From IMG/VR virus record IMGVR_UViG_3300008262_000042, positions 64,803 to 128,802 of that record: a stretch of DNA of 64,000 nucleotides. The stretch is one strand, 5' to 3'. Origin of the DNA: a virus. The notes under the pieces are model-generated. The model did no database searches. It was not told the origin of the DNA and was given only the letters and a program-made list of their open reading frames with translations. The position numbers and the translations under genes were made by a program. Shown here one piece after another: positions 34,383-42,306 of this stretch. The first letter of the stretch is position 1. Each line of letters begins with the position of its first letter.

Positions 34383-36485
34383 TTATTGTGCTTTTAATTC
34401 TTGTACCTCTATTCTTATTTCAGAACCAGAAAACCTAAATACCAATTTCGTAGAATAATTTTTTTTACCTAATTTAGTAATATATGATAGCATAAAACCA
34501 GCTTGTTTTGGAGAATCTATTAAAGTCATTTTTGTACTACTAGAATCTATATCAACTTCTGATTTTGCATCGAAATAATCAGTATGTCCTATTAGTGTTT
34601 TAGAACTACCAATAACTTTATAAAAACTCGGACTTAAACCAGCTTCAGCTATAGCAAATGCAGTTAAAGCAACGAATGGATTTGTAATCTCTTGTATTTT
34701 TTTATACGCTGGGGATATTTTAGCATTTTTATCTGTCCATTTATCAATGATTAAACTTGCTAATTCATACGTAGCAGTCTTCATAGATAATACTTTTATG
34801 TAATCTTCATTTTCTTTTTCTATCTCTTTAGAAAACTTATTATTATCTTCTGCGCTTACTTCTATTTCATATTTTTTTATATCATCTATAAATTTATCTC
34901 TACTAGTAATAAATGACTTTTTTACCTTCGTTGTAGAATCACCCCCAGTCATTTTATTTTTTAAAGATTTTATAGAAGATTCTATATCATCAAATAATTG
35001 TTTATTTGCTTTATAAAAAGCATCTTCTGATTGAAATTCACTTTTTATATTAGTAGTTTTTATTTTTGATTTTCCTGCTGCTTGAAGTATTGAATTAACC
35101 GATCCATGCAATTTTTTATCTTTTGTTATAGCATTTATATAACTTTGAGATCGTCTTCCACCTCTTTTTGGACCATAATAATAATCTTCAAATCTTGCTA
35201 TTTTTGCTGATATTTTAGCTAAGTCTTTATTATCTGATGTACCATATTTATCATCTGGATTTACATCAGCATCAAAACTATTACTAAATACAGTATTAGC
35301 AAAAGTTGTAGCTTTTCCAGCTTGTGCTTTTTCTTCTTTTAAAGATATAGCTATTAAATCTCCATCTTTTTCAAATTGATGATTTAAACTTGATTTTCCT
35401 ATATTAACAGTATCTGCTTTTAAACAATTTGATATACTTGATTGATTTAATACTAAATAAACGTCGCCTGGACACCAGTTATCAGCTTGTAATGATACAT
35501 TATACTGTTCTTTTATTAATGAAACAGCTTTTTGTCTAATCTTATCAAAGTCTTCATTCCTAATTATTCTACCTTCTGTAGAAATATCTTTATGTATAGA
35601 TGCGGCTGCTGATATAGCGTTTGTTAAAGTGTCTACCTCTTGTCTAGATAAGAAAACATATTTAATATATAAATCTAGATTCTCTGGCATAGATTTGCCT
35701 ACGCCATAGTATTGTTTATTTTTATTATATACTTGAGCTATTTTATCAACTATTTTTTTTATATCGTCTTCTACAATTTGCTCAGCCGCTTGTTTTGTTG
35801 TAACTATAGCGTGTAATTCTTCTATATCTTTAACTAAAGAAGAGTCTTTAAAAACATCATAAAATAAACAAACTAATCCCTCTTTTAAAGAAATTTCATT
35901 ACCAGTATTTGGTCTTTTCATGTCTGTTGCGGCTTCTGTTAATACTAGCTTTTTTAATATATGCTTTAATATTACTGATTCTGCCAGTGTCTCTTCTTCA
36001 CCTCCCGCTTCTGGTGTAGTTTCTGCTGGTTCTGTTGTTGATTCTCCAGCATCTTCAGCTTCTGGACCTTGTTCAGATCCTTCAGGGCCTTTTGTTTTTA
36101 ATGGAGATCCAAATCTTAACAATCTTGCAATAGCTTGCATACATAATTGCTTCTCTCCTGTAGTCATTAGGTAATAATTTTTACCTGATATTGTAGCTTG
36201 ATACGCCTTTTCTAAATACGTAAGAAAGAAGTATTGTCCGTTATGTAATAATATTTTAAATGTTGTTGGTTTTGGAGCAACGATAAATATGGCATCTAAG
36301 TACTCTTTAAATGATGGAGTCATTAATTCACTTAATAACTCATTCAAAGTTACATACTTCTTTAATATAAATCCCATAGGATCTTTTTCAAATGGAGATT
36401 GACTTTGATCTTCTTCTTTTTTAGCATCTTCTTCGTCTATCTCTCTTAATAATATATTTTTTAGTATTAAAGAGTCCATATTCAT
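34383..36485 (-). CDS. Large protein with N-terminal L-x-E targeting peptide, nuclease-like segment
   Basis: This encodes 700 residues. The N-terminus SLILKNILLRE/IDEED ends in L-R-E. A second copy-like piece occurs at about residues 168-184 (ESVILKHILKKLVLTEA). A Glu/Pro-rich linker covers 130-165. The middle holds NWCPGDVYLVLNQSS and, 45 residues later, GDLIAISLKEEKAQAGKA; a D-x-SLK arrangement like this occurs in PD-(D/E)XK nucleases, but I cannot confirm one. The rest is helical. I infer a packaged, possibly nucleolytic protein; the function is unproven. Confidence 0.55.
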   Translation of the reverse strand: MNMDSLILKNILLREIDEEDAKKEEDQSQSPFEKDPMGFILKKYVTLNELLSELMTPSFKEYLDAIFIVAPKPTTFKILLHNGQYFFLTYLEKAYQATISGKNYYLMTTGEKQLCMQAIARLLRFGSPLKTKGPEGSEQGPEAEDAGESTTEPAETTPEAGGEEETLAESVILKHILKKLVLTEAATDMKRPNTGNEISLKEGLVCLFYDVFKDSSLVKDIEELHAIVTTKQAAEQIVEDDIKKIVDKIAQVYNKNKQYYGVGKSMPENLDLYIKYVFLSRQEVDTLTNAISAAASIHKDISTEGRIIRNEDFDKIRQKAVSLIKEQYNVSLQADNWCPGDVYLVLNQSSISNCLKADTVNIGKSSLNHQFEKDGDLIAISLKEEKAQAGKATTFANTVFSNSFDADVNPDDKYGTSDNKDLAKISAKIARFEDYYYGPKRGGRRSQSYINAITKDKKLHGSVNSILQAAGKSKIKTTNIKSEFQSEDAFYKANKQLFDDIESSIKSLKNKMTGGDSTTKVKKSFITSRDKFIDDIKKYEIEVSAEDNNKFSKEIEKENEDYIKVLSMKTATYELASLIIDKWTDKNAKISPAYKKIQEITNPFVALTAFAIAEAGLSPSFYKVIGSSKTLIGHTDYFDAKSEVDIDSSSTKMTLIDSPKQAGFMLSYITKLGKKNYSTKLVFRFSGSEIRIEVQELKAQ

Positions 36486-36512
36486 ACTTATGTGTTTTTA
36501 CTTTATATAACT

Positions 36513-36974
36513 TTATTCACCTGAGTGGTCTAACTCATGAAATCCTTGATTTGCTTGCTCTATAAAATTTTCAGCGTTAGTTATGTGATCTTGAATCCAG
36601 CCGGGAATGTTTCTTTCCATTCCACCTAATTTATCCATAAGTTGGGAAGCATTACTAACTATTTCTTTTAGACTGCTCATAGCCATCGCTACTTCATGAT
36701 CAGCGCCTTCTTTAATTTCCTCTTTATATGGTGATAGTTGATCAAGCTTTGCATTAGCTGCTCCTAATCTATACTTATTTTTTTGTCCTTTATTAAGAAT
36801 TGGTTGTATATTGTAGCTACCATCATCTTTAATTGCGATGATTTTATGTTTAAGCCCTTTATGTGCACCTACATTAGGAACAACAAAATCTCCAACTTTA
36901 TGATTCTCTGATAATTCTGCCTCTTGTTCTTCTCTTAGTAAGCTTACTAATGATTGTAATGATACATTTTTCAT
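36513..36974 (-). CDS. Small protein with N-terminal L-x-E peptide and conserved helical tail
   Basis: This encodes 153 residues. The N-terminus MKNVSLQSLVSLLRE/EQ ends in L-R-E. Residues 25-75 form a small barrel-like piece (HKVGDFVVPNVGAHKG). The C-terminal 60 residues (EVAMAMSSLKEIVSNASQLM, then PGWIQDHITNAENFI) match a helical block I recognise from structural proteins of other marine T4-like phages, without a name. The gene overlaps the upstream gene by four bases. Probably packaged in the head. Confidence 0.6.
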   Translation of the reverse strand: MKNVSLQSLVSLLREEQEAELSENHKVGDFVVPNVGAHKGLKHKIIAIKDDGSYNIQPILNKGQKNKYRLGAANAKLDQLSPYKEEIKEGADHEVAMAMSSLKEIVSNASQLMDKLGGMERNIPGWIQDHITNAENFIEQANQGFHELDHSGE

Positions 36975-37264
36975 TTTACTATTAATCTAGATGTTTTATT
37001 TCTTAGTTTTTTAACTTGATCTCTTATTACAATTAGTGGACTATCAGGATTTATGTTAGCTAAAAATTTATAAAGATCAGATAGCTTTTCATACACCTCT
37101 TTTGGATCTACATCATAACTTACATCCCAACCCATTTTTCCAGTACTTGGATCAATATCAGTTAATTTTGTAGTTATTCCTGAATCTGTAGTAGTTTTAC
37201 CTATATTAGTTTTACTAACATCTACGTAAGGTTCCTCTTGTAATATGGTCATTAATTTAATCAT
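36971..37264 (-). CDS. Small protein with N-terminal L-x-E peptide
   Basis: This encodes 97 residues. MIKLMTILQE/EPYVD is a clear capsid-targeting-type peptide ending in L-Q-E. The remainder (NIGKTTTDSGITTKLTDIDP...VKKLRNKTSR) is a small mixed domain with no recognised family. It overlaps the next gene by four bases (ATGA), so the two are made together. Confidence 0.6.
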   Translation of the reverse strand: MIKLMTILQEEPYVDVSKTNIGKTTTDSGITTKLTDIDPSTGKMGWDVSYDVDPKEVYEKLSDLYKFLANINPDSPLIVIRDQVKKLRNKTSRLIVK

Positions 37265-37274
37265 CCTACTCTAT

Positions 37275-37282
37275 ATAAATAT
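37275..37282 (-). promoter_or_regulatory. ATATTTAT box before the 97-residue gene
   Basis: The coding strand reads tagcATATTTATatag and ends 10 bases before the ATG at 37264, in the gap after the small membrane protein gene. Confidence 0.45.
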
Positions 37283-37283
37283 G

Positions 37284-37493
37284 CTAAGATCTATTAGATG
37301 CTTTTTTGAATAAGAAATATAATCCAAGAAATAAAAGCGCAGCGAAATAGAAAAGTAAATCCGTAATTAAGTAAGAATCTGTCAAGTCCATTACTAGTTT
37401 GAATAATATGTCGAAGCCAAGCGGGTTGAAAAACATCGCTAGCATCAGACACGTTGTAGCTACATTGCTTAAGAATTTCGATCTCCAAGTCAT
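37284..37493 (-). CDS. Small two-span membrane protein
   Basis: This encodes 69 residues: MTWRSKFLSNVATTCLMLAM, then FFNPLGFDILFKLVMDL, and a second hydrophobic segment TDLLFYFAALLFLGLYFLF ending in KKAS. The plan (two membrane spans with an NPLGFD turn) matches small membrane proteins common in uncultured T4-like phages. A holin role is possible from size and topology, but it does not sit in a proven lysis cassette. An overlapping frame at 37294-37527 is probably a shadow. Confidence 0.6.
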   Translation of the reverse strand: MTWRSKFLSNVATTCLMLAMFFNPLGFDILFKLVMDLTDSYLITDLLFYFAALLFLGLYFLFKKASNRS

Positions 37494-37595
37494 TTATTCT
37501 TTTTTGGATTTTACTGTCTTCTTCCATAAATGGATTTTGGTGAATAATATCGCAACTTAGTTTATCGTTTAAATTTTATACAGATAAAGGAAATA

Positions 37596-37889
37596 CTAAA
37601 AAAAGCCGCTAGGAGGAGTTGATAACTCTTCAGGAGTATCATTTCCAAATATAGTTTGAAGAACTAAATCAGAACGAAGCGACGGAAAATCTTTTTCAAT
37701 AGCAGCTCCTAAAGCATCGTAATCTTTATTAGCAATTAAGCTTGAATATTTTTTGGTTATATAATTTATTACTGGAGCCATAAAATCCTCTTCACTATGC
37801 ATCTCCCCCATCATTTCCATATTCCTATCTTCCTTAATAATACCAGCTAATTGCTGCATTCTTTTTGTTTCGTTAAGTTGTTGTTTCAT
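37596..37889 (-). CDS. RMQQLAG-tagged small protein 1
   Basis: This encodes 97 residues. It starts with a 20-residue N-terminal tag (QLNETKRMQQLAGIIKE/D) that ends in I-K-E. The same tag opens the next two genes. The rest (MHSEEDFMAPVINYITKKYS, DYDALGAAIEKDFPSLRSD) is helical. The upstream leader taaaataataaaaat is also shared. I infer that the tag targets the protein to the prohead and is cut off by gp21. Body function is unknown. Confidence 0.6.
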   Translation of the reverse strand: MKQQLNETKRMQQLAGIIKEDRNMEMMGEMHSEEDFMAPVINYITKKYSSLIANKDYDALGAAIEKDFPSLRSDLVLQTIFGNDTPEELSTPPSGFF

Positions 37890-37901
37890 ATTTTTATTAT
37901 T

Positions 37902-38207
37902 TTATATATGTGATAATGGTCCTCTACCGCCTGCTGGATCTAATTCATCATCCCACATACTATCAATAGCATCGTCTTCATCTGATGTATATGTATCTTC
38001 TATTCCTAGTAAACCATTTAATAATTCTTCTCTATTTGCTAATCCTCCTTCTCCATCAATAACAATAAATTCTTCCATTCCATCTTGTTTCGCCCATTTA
38101 ATAAGATCAGCATCAGACATACTATCATATCTTGATAAATCAGCTCCTTCTTTTAAGATACCTGCTAGTTGCTGCATTCTTTTTGCTTCATTAATATATT
38201 TCTTCAT
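37902..38207 (-). CDS. RMQQLAG-tagged small protein 2
   Basis: This encodes 101 residues from the ATG at 38207; a longer in-frame start at 38264 lies inside the upstream gene and would precede the tag, so I reject it. The N-terminus KKYINEAKRMQQLAGILKE/G ends in L-K-E. The body is very acidic (SDADLIKWAKQDGMEEFI, DEDDAIDSMWDDELDPAGG). It is the second of three tandem genes with the same tag and the same leader. Packaging is inferred. Confidence 0.6.
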   Translation of the reverse strand: MKKYINEAKRMQQLAGILKEGADLSRYDSMSDADLIKWAKQDGMEEFIVIDGEGGLANREELLNGLLGIEDTYTSDEDDAIDSMWDDELDPAGGRGPLSHI

Positions 38208-38229
38208 ATTTTTATTATTTTGTATATTT

Positions 38230-38487
38230 TTATTTTTGAAATCCATCTTTTGAATACTTCTCAAAATAATCTCTAGCTAAATCAAAAGCCATAATTGATA
38301 TATCATCAGCCATTTTTTTATCAAATGGTTTTCCAATAATAGATTTTAAATACGTATCAATTTTTTTATATGTAGGAAGCCGAAGCCGATTTTTATGTAT
38401 TGGAGATATTACTTCATTTAATTGAGATTGTTTATCAACGCCAGCTAACTCTTGCAGTCTTTTAGTTTCATTAATTTCTTGTTTCAT
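38230..38487 (-). CDS. RLQELAG-tagged small protein 3
   Basis: This encodes 85 residues. EINETKRLQELAGV is a variant of the tag in the next two genes; the first L-x-E after it is QLNE/VI at residues 22-25. The body is basic and helical (YKKIDTYLKSIIGKPFDKK). It has the same upstream leader (taaaataataaaaat) and lies 12 bases after a membrane-type gene. Function unknown; packaging inferred. Confidence 0.6.
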   Translation of the reverse strand: MKQEINETKRLQELAGVDKQSQLNEVISPIHKNRLRLPTYKKIDTYLKSIIGKPFDKKMADDISIMAFDLARDYFEKYSKDGFQK

Positions 38488-38499
38488 ATTTTTATTATT

Positions 38500-39111
38500 T
38501 TATACTACTTTAATACCAATTTTATTAGCTACTGTTTTAGCAATTCCAATAATCTCAGTAGCTTTAATTCCACCTAATGTAGCCTCTATTGCCTTAATCA
38601 CTGGTGATGCTGGTGATAATATTGTTTTTAATGCAGTACCTGCTGCGAGTGCTAGTATTAATGCAAATATTACTTTTGCGACAAGTTCTAGCTTTTCTTC
38701 ATCAACTTGTTTTTCTTTTTTCCAAAGATTTTCTAAAAATCCAGTATATTTTACTGCTTTTTTTATTATTGTTATATATAATTTTTCCCACTTATGTGCA
38801 AACTTTTCAATAGATTTAGCGATTTGACTTTCATCTTTTTTAGAAAAAGTTTTAACTAAATAATTTATAGATTTCGCTATCCATTCAATTATTTTAGGTG
38901 CGGCTAATAAACCACTAGCAACCATTGCGCCTAAAGCTTCATTTATTTGCCCTTCTTTTTTAGGTTGTTTAGCTTTATATCCTTCTAAAATAGATAAATT
39001 TGATTTTAGAGCAGTATACGCATCTGACATACCTTTGTCTACTTCGCTATCGACTTCTGCTTCTGATAATGTCTCTAATATTAAGTGTTTTACGAAAAGT
39101 TTATTATTCAT
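38500..39111 (-). CDS. Membrane-type protein with N-terminal L-x-E peptide
   Basis: This encodes 203 residues from the ATG at 39111; the ATG at 39129 would add six residues in front of the tag. The N-terminus NNKLFVKHLILETLSE/AE ends in L-S-E. Residues 60-80 (LGAMVASGLLAAPKIIEWI) and about 145-175 (VAKVIFALILALAAGTALKTIL) are hydrophobic. If packaged, it could help the DNA or proteins cross the inner membrane on entry. No family is recognised. Confidence 0.6.
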   Translation of the reverse strand: MNNKLFVKHLILETLSEAEVDSEVDKGMSDAYTALKSNLSILEGYKAKQPKKEGQINEALGAMVASGLLAAPKIIEWIAKSINYLVKTFSKKDESQIAKSIEKFAHKWEKLYITIIKKAVKYTGFLENLWKKEKQVDEEKLELVAKVIFALILALAAGTALKTILSPASPVIKAIEATLGGIKATEIIGIAKTVANKIGIKVV

Positions 39112-39122
39112 GTTATATATTT

Positions 39123-39716
39123 TTACCATTTACGACAACTCCAATATCTAGGTGTTGTTCTATCTTTAGCTGTATGACATTTATGCCTTGCTCTAAATGA
39201 TTTTCTTCTTTTTGGGTTACTTTTTTTTATTTTTACGCCTTTTTGTCCAAAATTAACTTTTACAACTTTACCTTTTTTATTTTTTACATATACTTTAAAC
39301 TTTTTAACGTCACCTTTCATAGGCTTACCTAATGGCACTTTTCTACCTTTATATTCAGCTTCAAGCATTAGATTTGACATTTGCTGTATGTACTCTTTTA
39401 AGCACTCAGAACAGAATTCACCTTCGTTTAATTCCTCTTCTAACCCAGCTGCTTGCAATTTATCGTAATAATTTGGATCTTCTGCTAAATGATCTAAGGC
39501 AATTTTTAGTGCAGTCTTCCTATCACTGGTATGTTCCATCTCAACTTCTATGCCTTTCTTTATTTGTTGTAAATTAGGCTGATTTTGTTCATCTATTGGT
39601 ACACAGTTCGGAACAGTCTTTCCATCTTTCTCTTTAGTTCCTATAGGTTCATACCCTCTCCAACATGGATTTTCTCCATTTAGATCTTCGTTTAGTGTAT
39701 TAATAATGCTTATCAC
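39123..39716 (-). CDS. Multi-domain DUF5661/DUF6321-type protein with L-x-E peptide
   Basis: This encodes 197 residues. It starts MISIINTLNE/DL, ending in L-N-E. Next comes NPCWRGYEPIGTKEKDGKTV with PNCVP; then KGIEVEMEHTSDRKTALKIA with LDHLAEDPNYYDKL (DUF5661-like); then from residue 138 YKGRKVPLGKPMKGDVKKFK and RRKSFRARHKCHTAKDRTTP, RYWSCRKW (the DUF6321-like end). These are small phage domains of unknown function that occur in different combinations. The DUF numbers are from memory. The basic Cys-rich end suggests nucleic-acid binding. Confidence 0.65.
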   Translation of the reverse strand: MISIINTLNEDLNGENPCWRGYEPIGTKEKDGKTVPNCVPIDEQNQPNLQQIKKGIEVEMEHTSDRKTALKIALDHLAEDPNYYDKLQAAGLEEELNEGEFCSECLKEYIQQMSNLMLEAEYKGRKVPLGKPMKGDVKKFKVYVKNKKGKVVKVNFGQKGVKIKKSNPKRRKSFRARHKCHTAKDRTTPRYWSCRKW

Positions 39717-40088
39717 TTATTGTAAATTTATAAGTTTATATTTTGTAGTTTCTATTAATGATACTACTTCATCCACTTGATTTTGAATATATGAATCTTG
39801 GGGTATTTGTTTTCTTATTACTTCAACAAACTTACAAAGAGTTTCAAAATAAGCAACTGCGTTGCCATCTTCTTTTATTGTACCCGCCATATTATATCCA
39901 GTAATTATTCCATAACGACCTTGCCAACCTTCTGCTAAAGCATCCACTAAAGGCACTATATCTTCATAATAAGCTTGAAGTGCTAAATGAGCTGCATGAG
40001 AACCTGGTCCTGTTGCTTGCAAATGATACACATGGGCTTGATTTCTGCTTTGCATCAATGTACCTAATAAAAGTCCTATGTTTTCCAT
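39717..40088 (-). CDS. DUF5856-type protein, possibly ferritin-like
   Basis: This encodes 123 residues. SRNQAHVYHLQATGPGSHAA with HLALQAYYEDIVPLVDALAE and GWQGRYGIITGY matches a phage family that I know as DUF5856 (number from memory). The four-helix length with conserved His and Glu (H19, H22, E42) resembles small ferritin/Dps-like folds, but metal sites cannot be confirmed. This gene has no L-x-E peptide, unlike most neighbours. It follows the next gene by 12 bases. Confidence 0.65.
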   Translation of the reverse strand: MENIGLLLGTLMQSRNQAHVYHLQATGPGSHAAHLALQAYYEDIVPLVDALAEGWQGRYGIITGYNMAGTIKEDGNAVAYFETLCKFVEVIRKQIPQDSYIQNQVDEVVSLIETTKYKLINLQ

Positions 40089-40100
40089 TGTAATTATTTT

Positions 40101-40469
40101 TTAATATCTTTTGTACCAATTTTTATCTCCACCGTGGTTTTTATCAAATGCTAATAAAAACGATTTTAGTGCTTTTGCTTTTTCCAATGCTTTTGATTGG
40201 TCGTCACCACTAAAATATACTCGTTTTATTTGTGCCTCCAATTTGCCACTACGAATATCATCTACTTTAAAACTATCTCTTGGAAATAAACTTGCAAACT
40301 TAAATATATCGTCCGAAGTTAATCCTGATGCTTTTACATCTTTCATAGCTGCTTGGATTTCTTTTTCATCCTCATATGCAGATTCTGCATTTTTTTTCAT
40401 AAACTTAACAGCACTTGCTAATTTTGAATTTGTTGCGAAAGATTCAGATAATAGGTCTATTAGTTTCAT
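40101..40469 (-). CDS. Small protein with N-terminal L-x-E peptide
   Basis: This encodes 122 residues. MKLIDLLSE/SF is a near-ideal targeting-type peptide (amphipathic, ending in L-S-E). The body is helical and charged (KKNAESAYEDEKEIQAAMKD, then HGGDKNWYKRY). No family is recognised. Ten bases separate it from the upstream gene, which also has an L/M-x-E-type start. Inferred head-packaged protein. Confidence 0.6.
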   Translation of the reverse strand: MKLIDLLSESFATNSKLASAVKFMKKNAESAYEDEKEIQAAMKDVKASGLTSDDIFKFASLFPRDSFKVDDIRSGKLEAQIKRVYFSGDDQSKALEKAKALKSFLLAFDKNHGGDKNWYKRY

Positions 40470-40478
40470 TTATTTATT

Positions 40479-40850
40479 TTAATAGTTTAGTCTAGTTTCT
40501 ATTTTATTTCGTAGCGACTTTAGATTTTGTATAGTGTCATCTATGTCATTCAGCTGTTGTCCGTATCTGTTCGCGTCCTCGTCTGACCAATCTTCTCCTT
40601 TCTCACCAGCTTCTTCTTCCATATCGATAAATAATGCATGTCTTTGTTGTATTGCTGACTTAATATCATCATTTATGTCGATTAATTTATCTTCCAATGC
40701 TTGTCTTTTCTTACCATAAATCCGTTTTTTTGCGGCAGCCTTTTGAGCAGAAAGCTTTTTATCTCTACTGAATTTAGAAGCTCTAGTGGCCATGAGCACT
40801 GGATCATTAAAATCACCGTATTCGTTCATTAGCTCTGTTAACTTTATCAT
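40479..40850 (-). CDS. Small coiled-coil protein with targeting-type N-terminus
   Basis: This encodes 123 residues. The N-terminus MIKLTELMNE/YG resembles T4 Alt (MELITELFDE) closely, although P3 is Met and not Leu/Ile. It is followed by GDFNDPVLMATRASKFSRD, a block I have seen in small proteins of related phages, and then a basic coiled coil. It overlaps the DUF3008 gene by four bases. Confidence 0.65.
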   Translation of the reverse strand: MIKLTELMNEYGDFNDPVLMATRASKFSRDKKLSAQKAAAKKRIYGKKRQALEDKLIDINDDIKSAIQQRHALFIDMEEEAGEKGEDWSDEDANRYGQQLNDIDDTIQNLKSLRNKIETRLNY

Positions 40851-41455
40851 TTTTTGTCTTTTTTATCTTCTTTCTTTTCTTCAGCCTTTTTGCTCTTCTC
40901 GATCTTTTCTAACTTTGTTATATAATCATCGATTCTTGTAGCTAAATCAGCAATCGCAGTTTTATGTTCACTAGCAGTCTTTGGATTTTCTTTCATCGCA
41001 TCCATGTGCTCTTTACGCTTCTTCTCAAGCTTATCTATAGCTTTTTTTATCTTCTCTGTAGTAGTACCTTTCTTTTCTTCTAACATTTTTTGACCTTCTT
41101 CGTACTCTTGGCACATTCTTTCAGCCATCATTCCTGCAGAATCAGCATCAGGATATACCCCGTGCACTTGGTCAGGACTTAACTGTAAATCCGATATACC
41201 ATTAAGCGGATTAATTGGCGCTACCAGATTGTCTCTGGTGCAGCCCTGATCAGGTTTCTTAACTACAAACAATTGAGAAATAGATCCATCGTCCATTCCT
41301 TCTTTTTTTGGCTTCGAAGCCATTTTTTCTAGTTCTTTTTCACTAGTATTCTTAGCTATATTTGATACTTTTTTACTCACTGGTTTTGATTCTCCACGTT
41401 TAGCTGATAATGCTGCACCAAATAGTTTTCTTTGCGGTTCGCTTGTCGCTGGCAT
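40847..41455 (-). CDS. DUF3008-type protein with charged coiled-coil tail
   Basis: This encodes 202 residues from ATG 41455. An in-frame TTG at 41482 is excluded because the ATATTTAT box would then be coding. The N-terminus MPATSEPQRKLFGAALSAKR with NIAKNTSEKELEKMAS is the DUF3008 signature. The middle is a phage-type segment (DQGCTRDNLVAPINPLNGIS), and the last 90 residues are a Lys/Glu coiled coil. No targeting peptide. Function unknown. Confidence 0.7.
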   Translation of the reverse strand: MPATSEPQRKLFGAALSAKRGESKPVSKKVSNIAKNTSEKELEKMASKPKKEGMDDGSISQLFVVKKPDQGCTRDNLVAPINPLNGISDLQLSPDQVHGVYPDADSAGMMAERMCQEYEEGQKMLEEKKGTTTEKIKKAIDKLEKKRKEHMDAMKENPKTASEHKTAIADLATRIDDYITKLEKIEKSKKAEEKKEDKKDKK

Positions 41456-41471
41456 AATAATTGTTTTATCT

Positions 41472-41479
41472 ATAAATAT
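41472..41479 (-). promoter_or_regulatory. ATATTTAT box before the DUF3008 gene
   Basis: The coding strand reads gttgATATTTATagat and ends 16 bases before the ATG at 41455. It overlaps the last base of the upstream gene and decides against the TTG start at 41482. Confidence 0.45.
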
Positions 41480-42051
41480 CAACCGTTTTCTTCCTTTATT
41501 TTGGTTAACTGTTTTTTTAGTTGATCATATATTTCTTTTTTATTACCACCTTTCCATGTCTCTACATCTCCAGCTTCAGTAATAAAAGACTCGTTTTCAT
41601 TGTACCATGCCTCTAACGCTTGTTCTACATCACCTAAATATACGTTATGATTATTAGATAGTACACCTTTTGTATACTCTTCCCAATTACCGCTTAACTT
41701 TATTTTTTGTTCTTTTTCTAAAACGCAATCAAAGCATGTAGAGTGAATAGCATACATTTTTTTATTCAAATCATTAAGTTTCATTGGTTTATTACAGTTT
41801 GGACAACATAATGGAAGCACTACTAACTTCTTAAATCGATCCATAACAGTTACGGTTTGCTTAATTCCATTTTTTATAGTCCACTTTTTACCGCTTTCTT
41901 CCCAAATATCTCCCTCTTTGTGTTCTATTTCTTGTTTTTGATAACCAGAAAGTACTTGTGTTCTATCACCAGCTTTACCTGTTATGATATTGCGCATTCG
42001 TTGTACGTCTTTTTTACTAAATTCTCTCTTTAAGTTTGATTGTTCTTTCAT
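41479..42051 (-). CDS. Zinc-ribbon protein of T4-like phages
   Basis: This encodes 190 residues. Two Cys pairs, CCPNCNKPM (about 82-90) and STCFDCV (about 104-110), form a zinc ribbon. They are preceded by GKKWTIKNGIKQTVTVMD, a block I recognise from uncharacterised proteins of uncultured phages. The C-terminus is charged and helical. It could bind nucleic acid or act as a co-factor. No L-x-E peptide is seen at the start. Confidence 0.65.
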   Translation of the reverse strand: MKEQSNLKREFSKKDVQRMRNIITGKAGDRTQVLSGYQKQEIEHKEGDIWEESGKKWTIKNGIKQTVTVMDRFKKLVVLPLCCPNCNKPMKLNDLNKKMYAIHSTCFDCVLEKEQKIKLSGNWEEYTKGVLSNNHNVYLGDVEQALEAWYNENESFITEAGDVETWKGGNKKEIYDQLKKQLTKIKEENG

Positions 42052-42066
42052 AACAGTATTTTATTT

Positions 42067-42306
42067 TTATTGTTTATGCCACCAGTCGCAGCAGTATTGA
42101 TTACCTGCATGTGGTATTTTAGCTTTTCCTTTATTCCACTTTAACCAGTATTCATTTTTACACATATTACCATCTTTTATCCAATATTCACAATTAGCGC
42201 ACATTGAGCCGCCAGTTGGTACTTTTAAGCCTGGCTTATGATCATCTGGATATTCAATTGATCCAAGTTTTTTGCTTTCTTCTAATATTTTAGTTAGTTT
42301 TATCAT
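42067..42306 (-). CDS. Small Cys-rich (HiPIP-like) protein with L-x-E peptide
   Basis: This encodes 79 residues. MIKLTKILE/ESKK ends in I-L-E, then GSMCANCEYWIKDGNMCKNE and AGNQYCCDWW supply five Cys with aromatic neighbours. The spacing (CxxC...C...CC/W) resembles high-potential iron-sulphur proteins, a resemblance often noted for phage proteins of this type; zinc is an alternative. It overlaps the upstream gene by 17 bases. I infer a packaged metal protein. Confidence 0.65.
   Translation of the reverse strand: MIKLTKILEESKKLGSIEYPDDHKPGLKVPTGGSMCANCEYWIKDGNMCKNEYWLKWNKGKAKIPHAGNQYCCDWWHKQ

Noticed and set aside
37294-37527. A 77-codon minus-strand frame overlapping the small two-span membrane protein gene
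   Set aside because: The other frame (37284-37493) has a coherent two-span membrane sequence with an NPLGFD turn known from related phages; this one has no comparable pattern.
41456-41482. TTG start adding nine residues to the DUF3008 gene
   Set aside because: The extension overlaps the ATATTTAT box and the upstream gene, and the DUF3008 family begins at MPATSEPQ.
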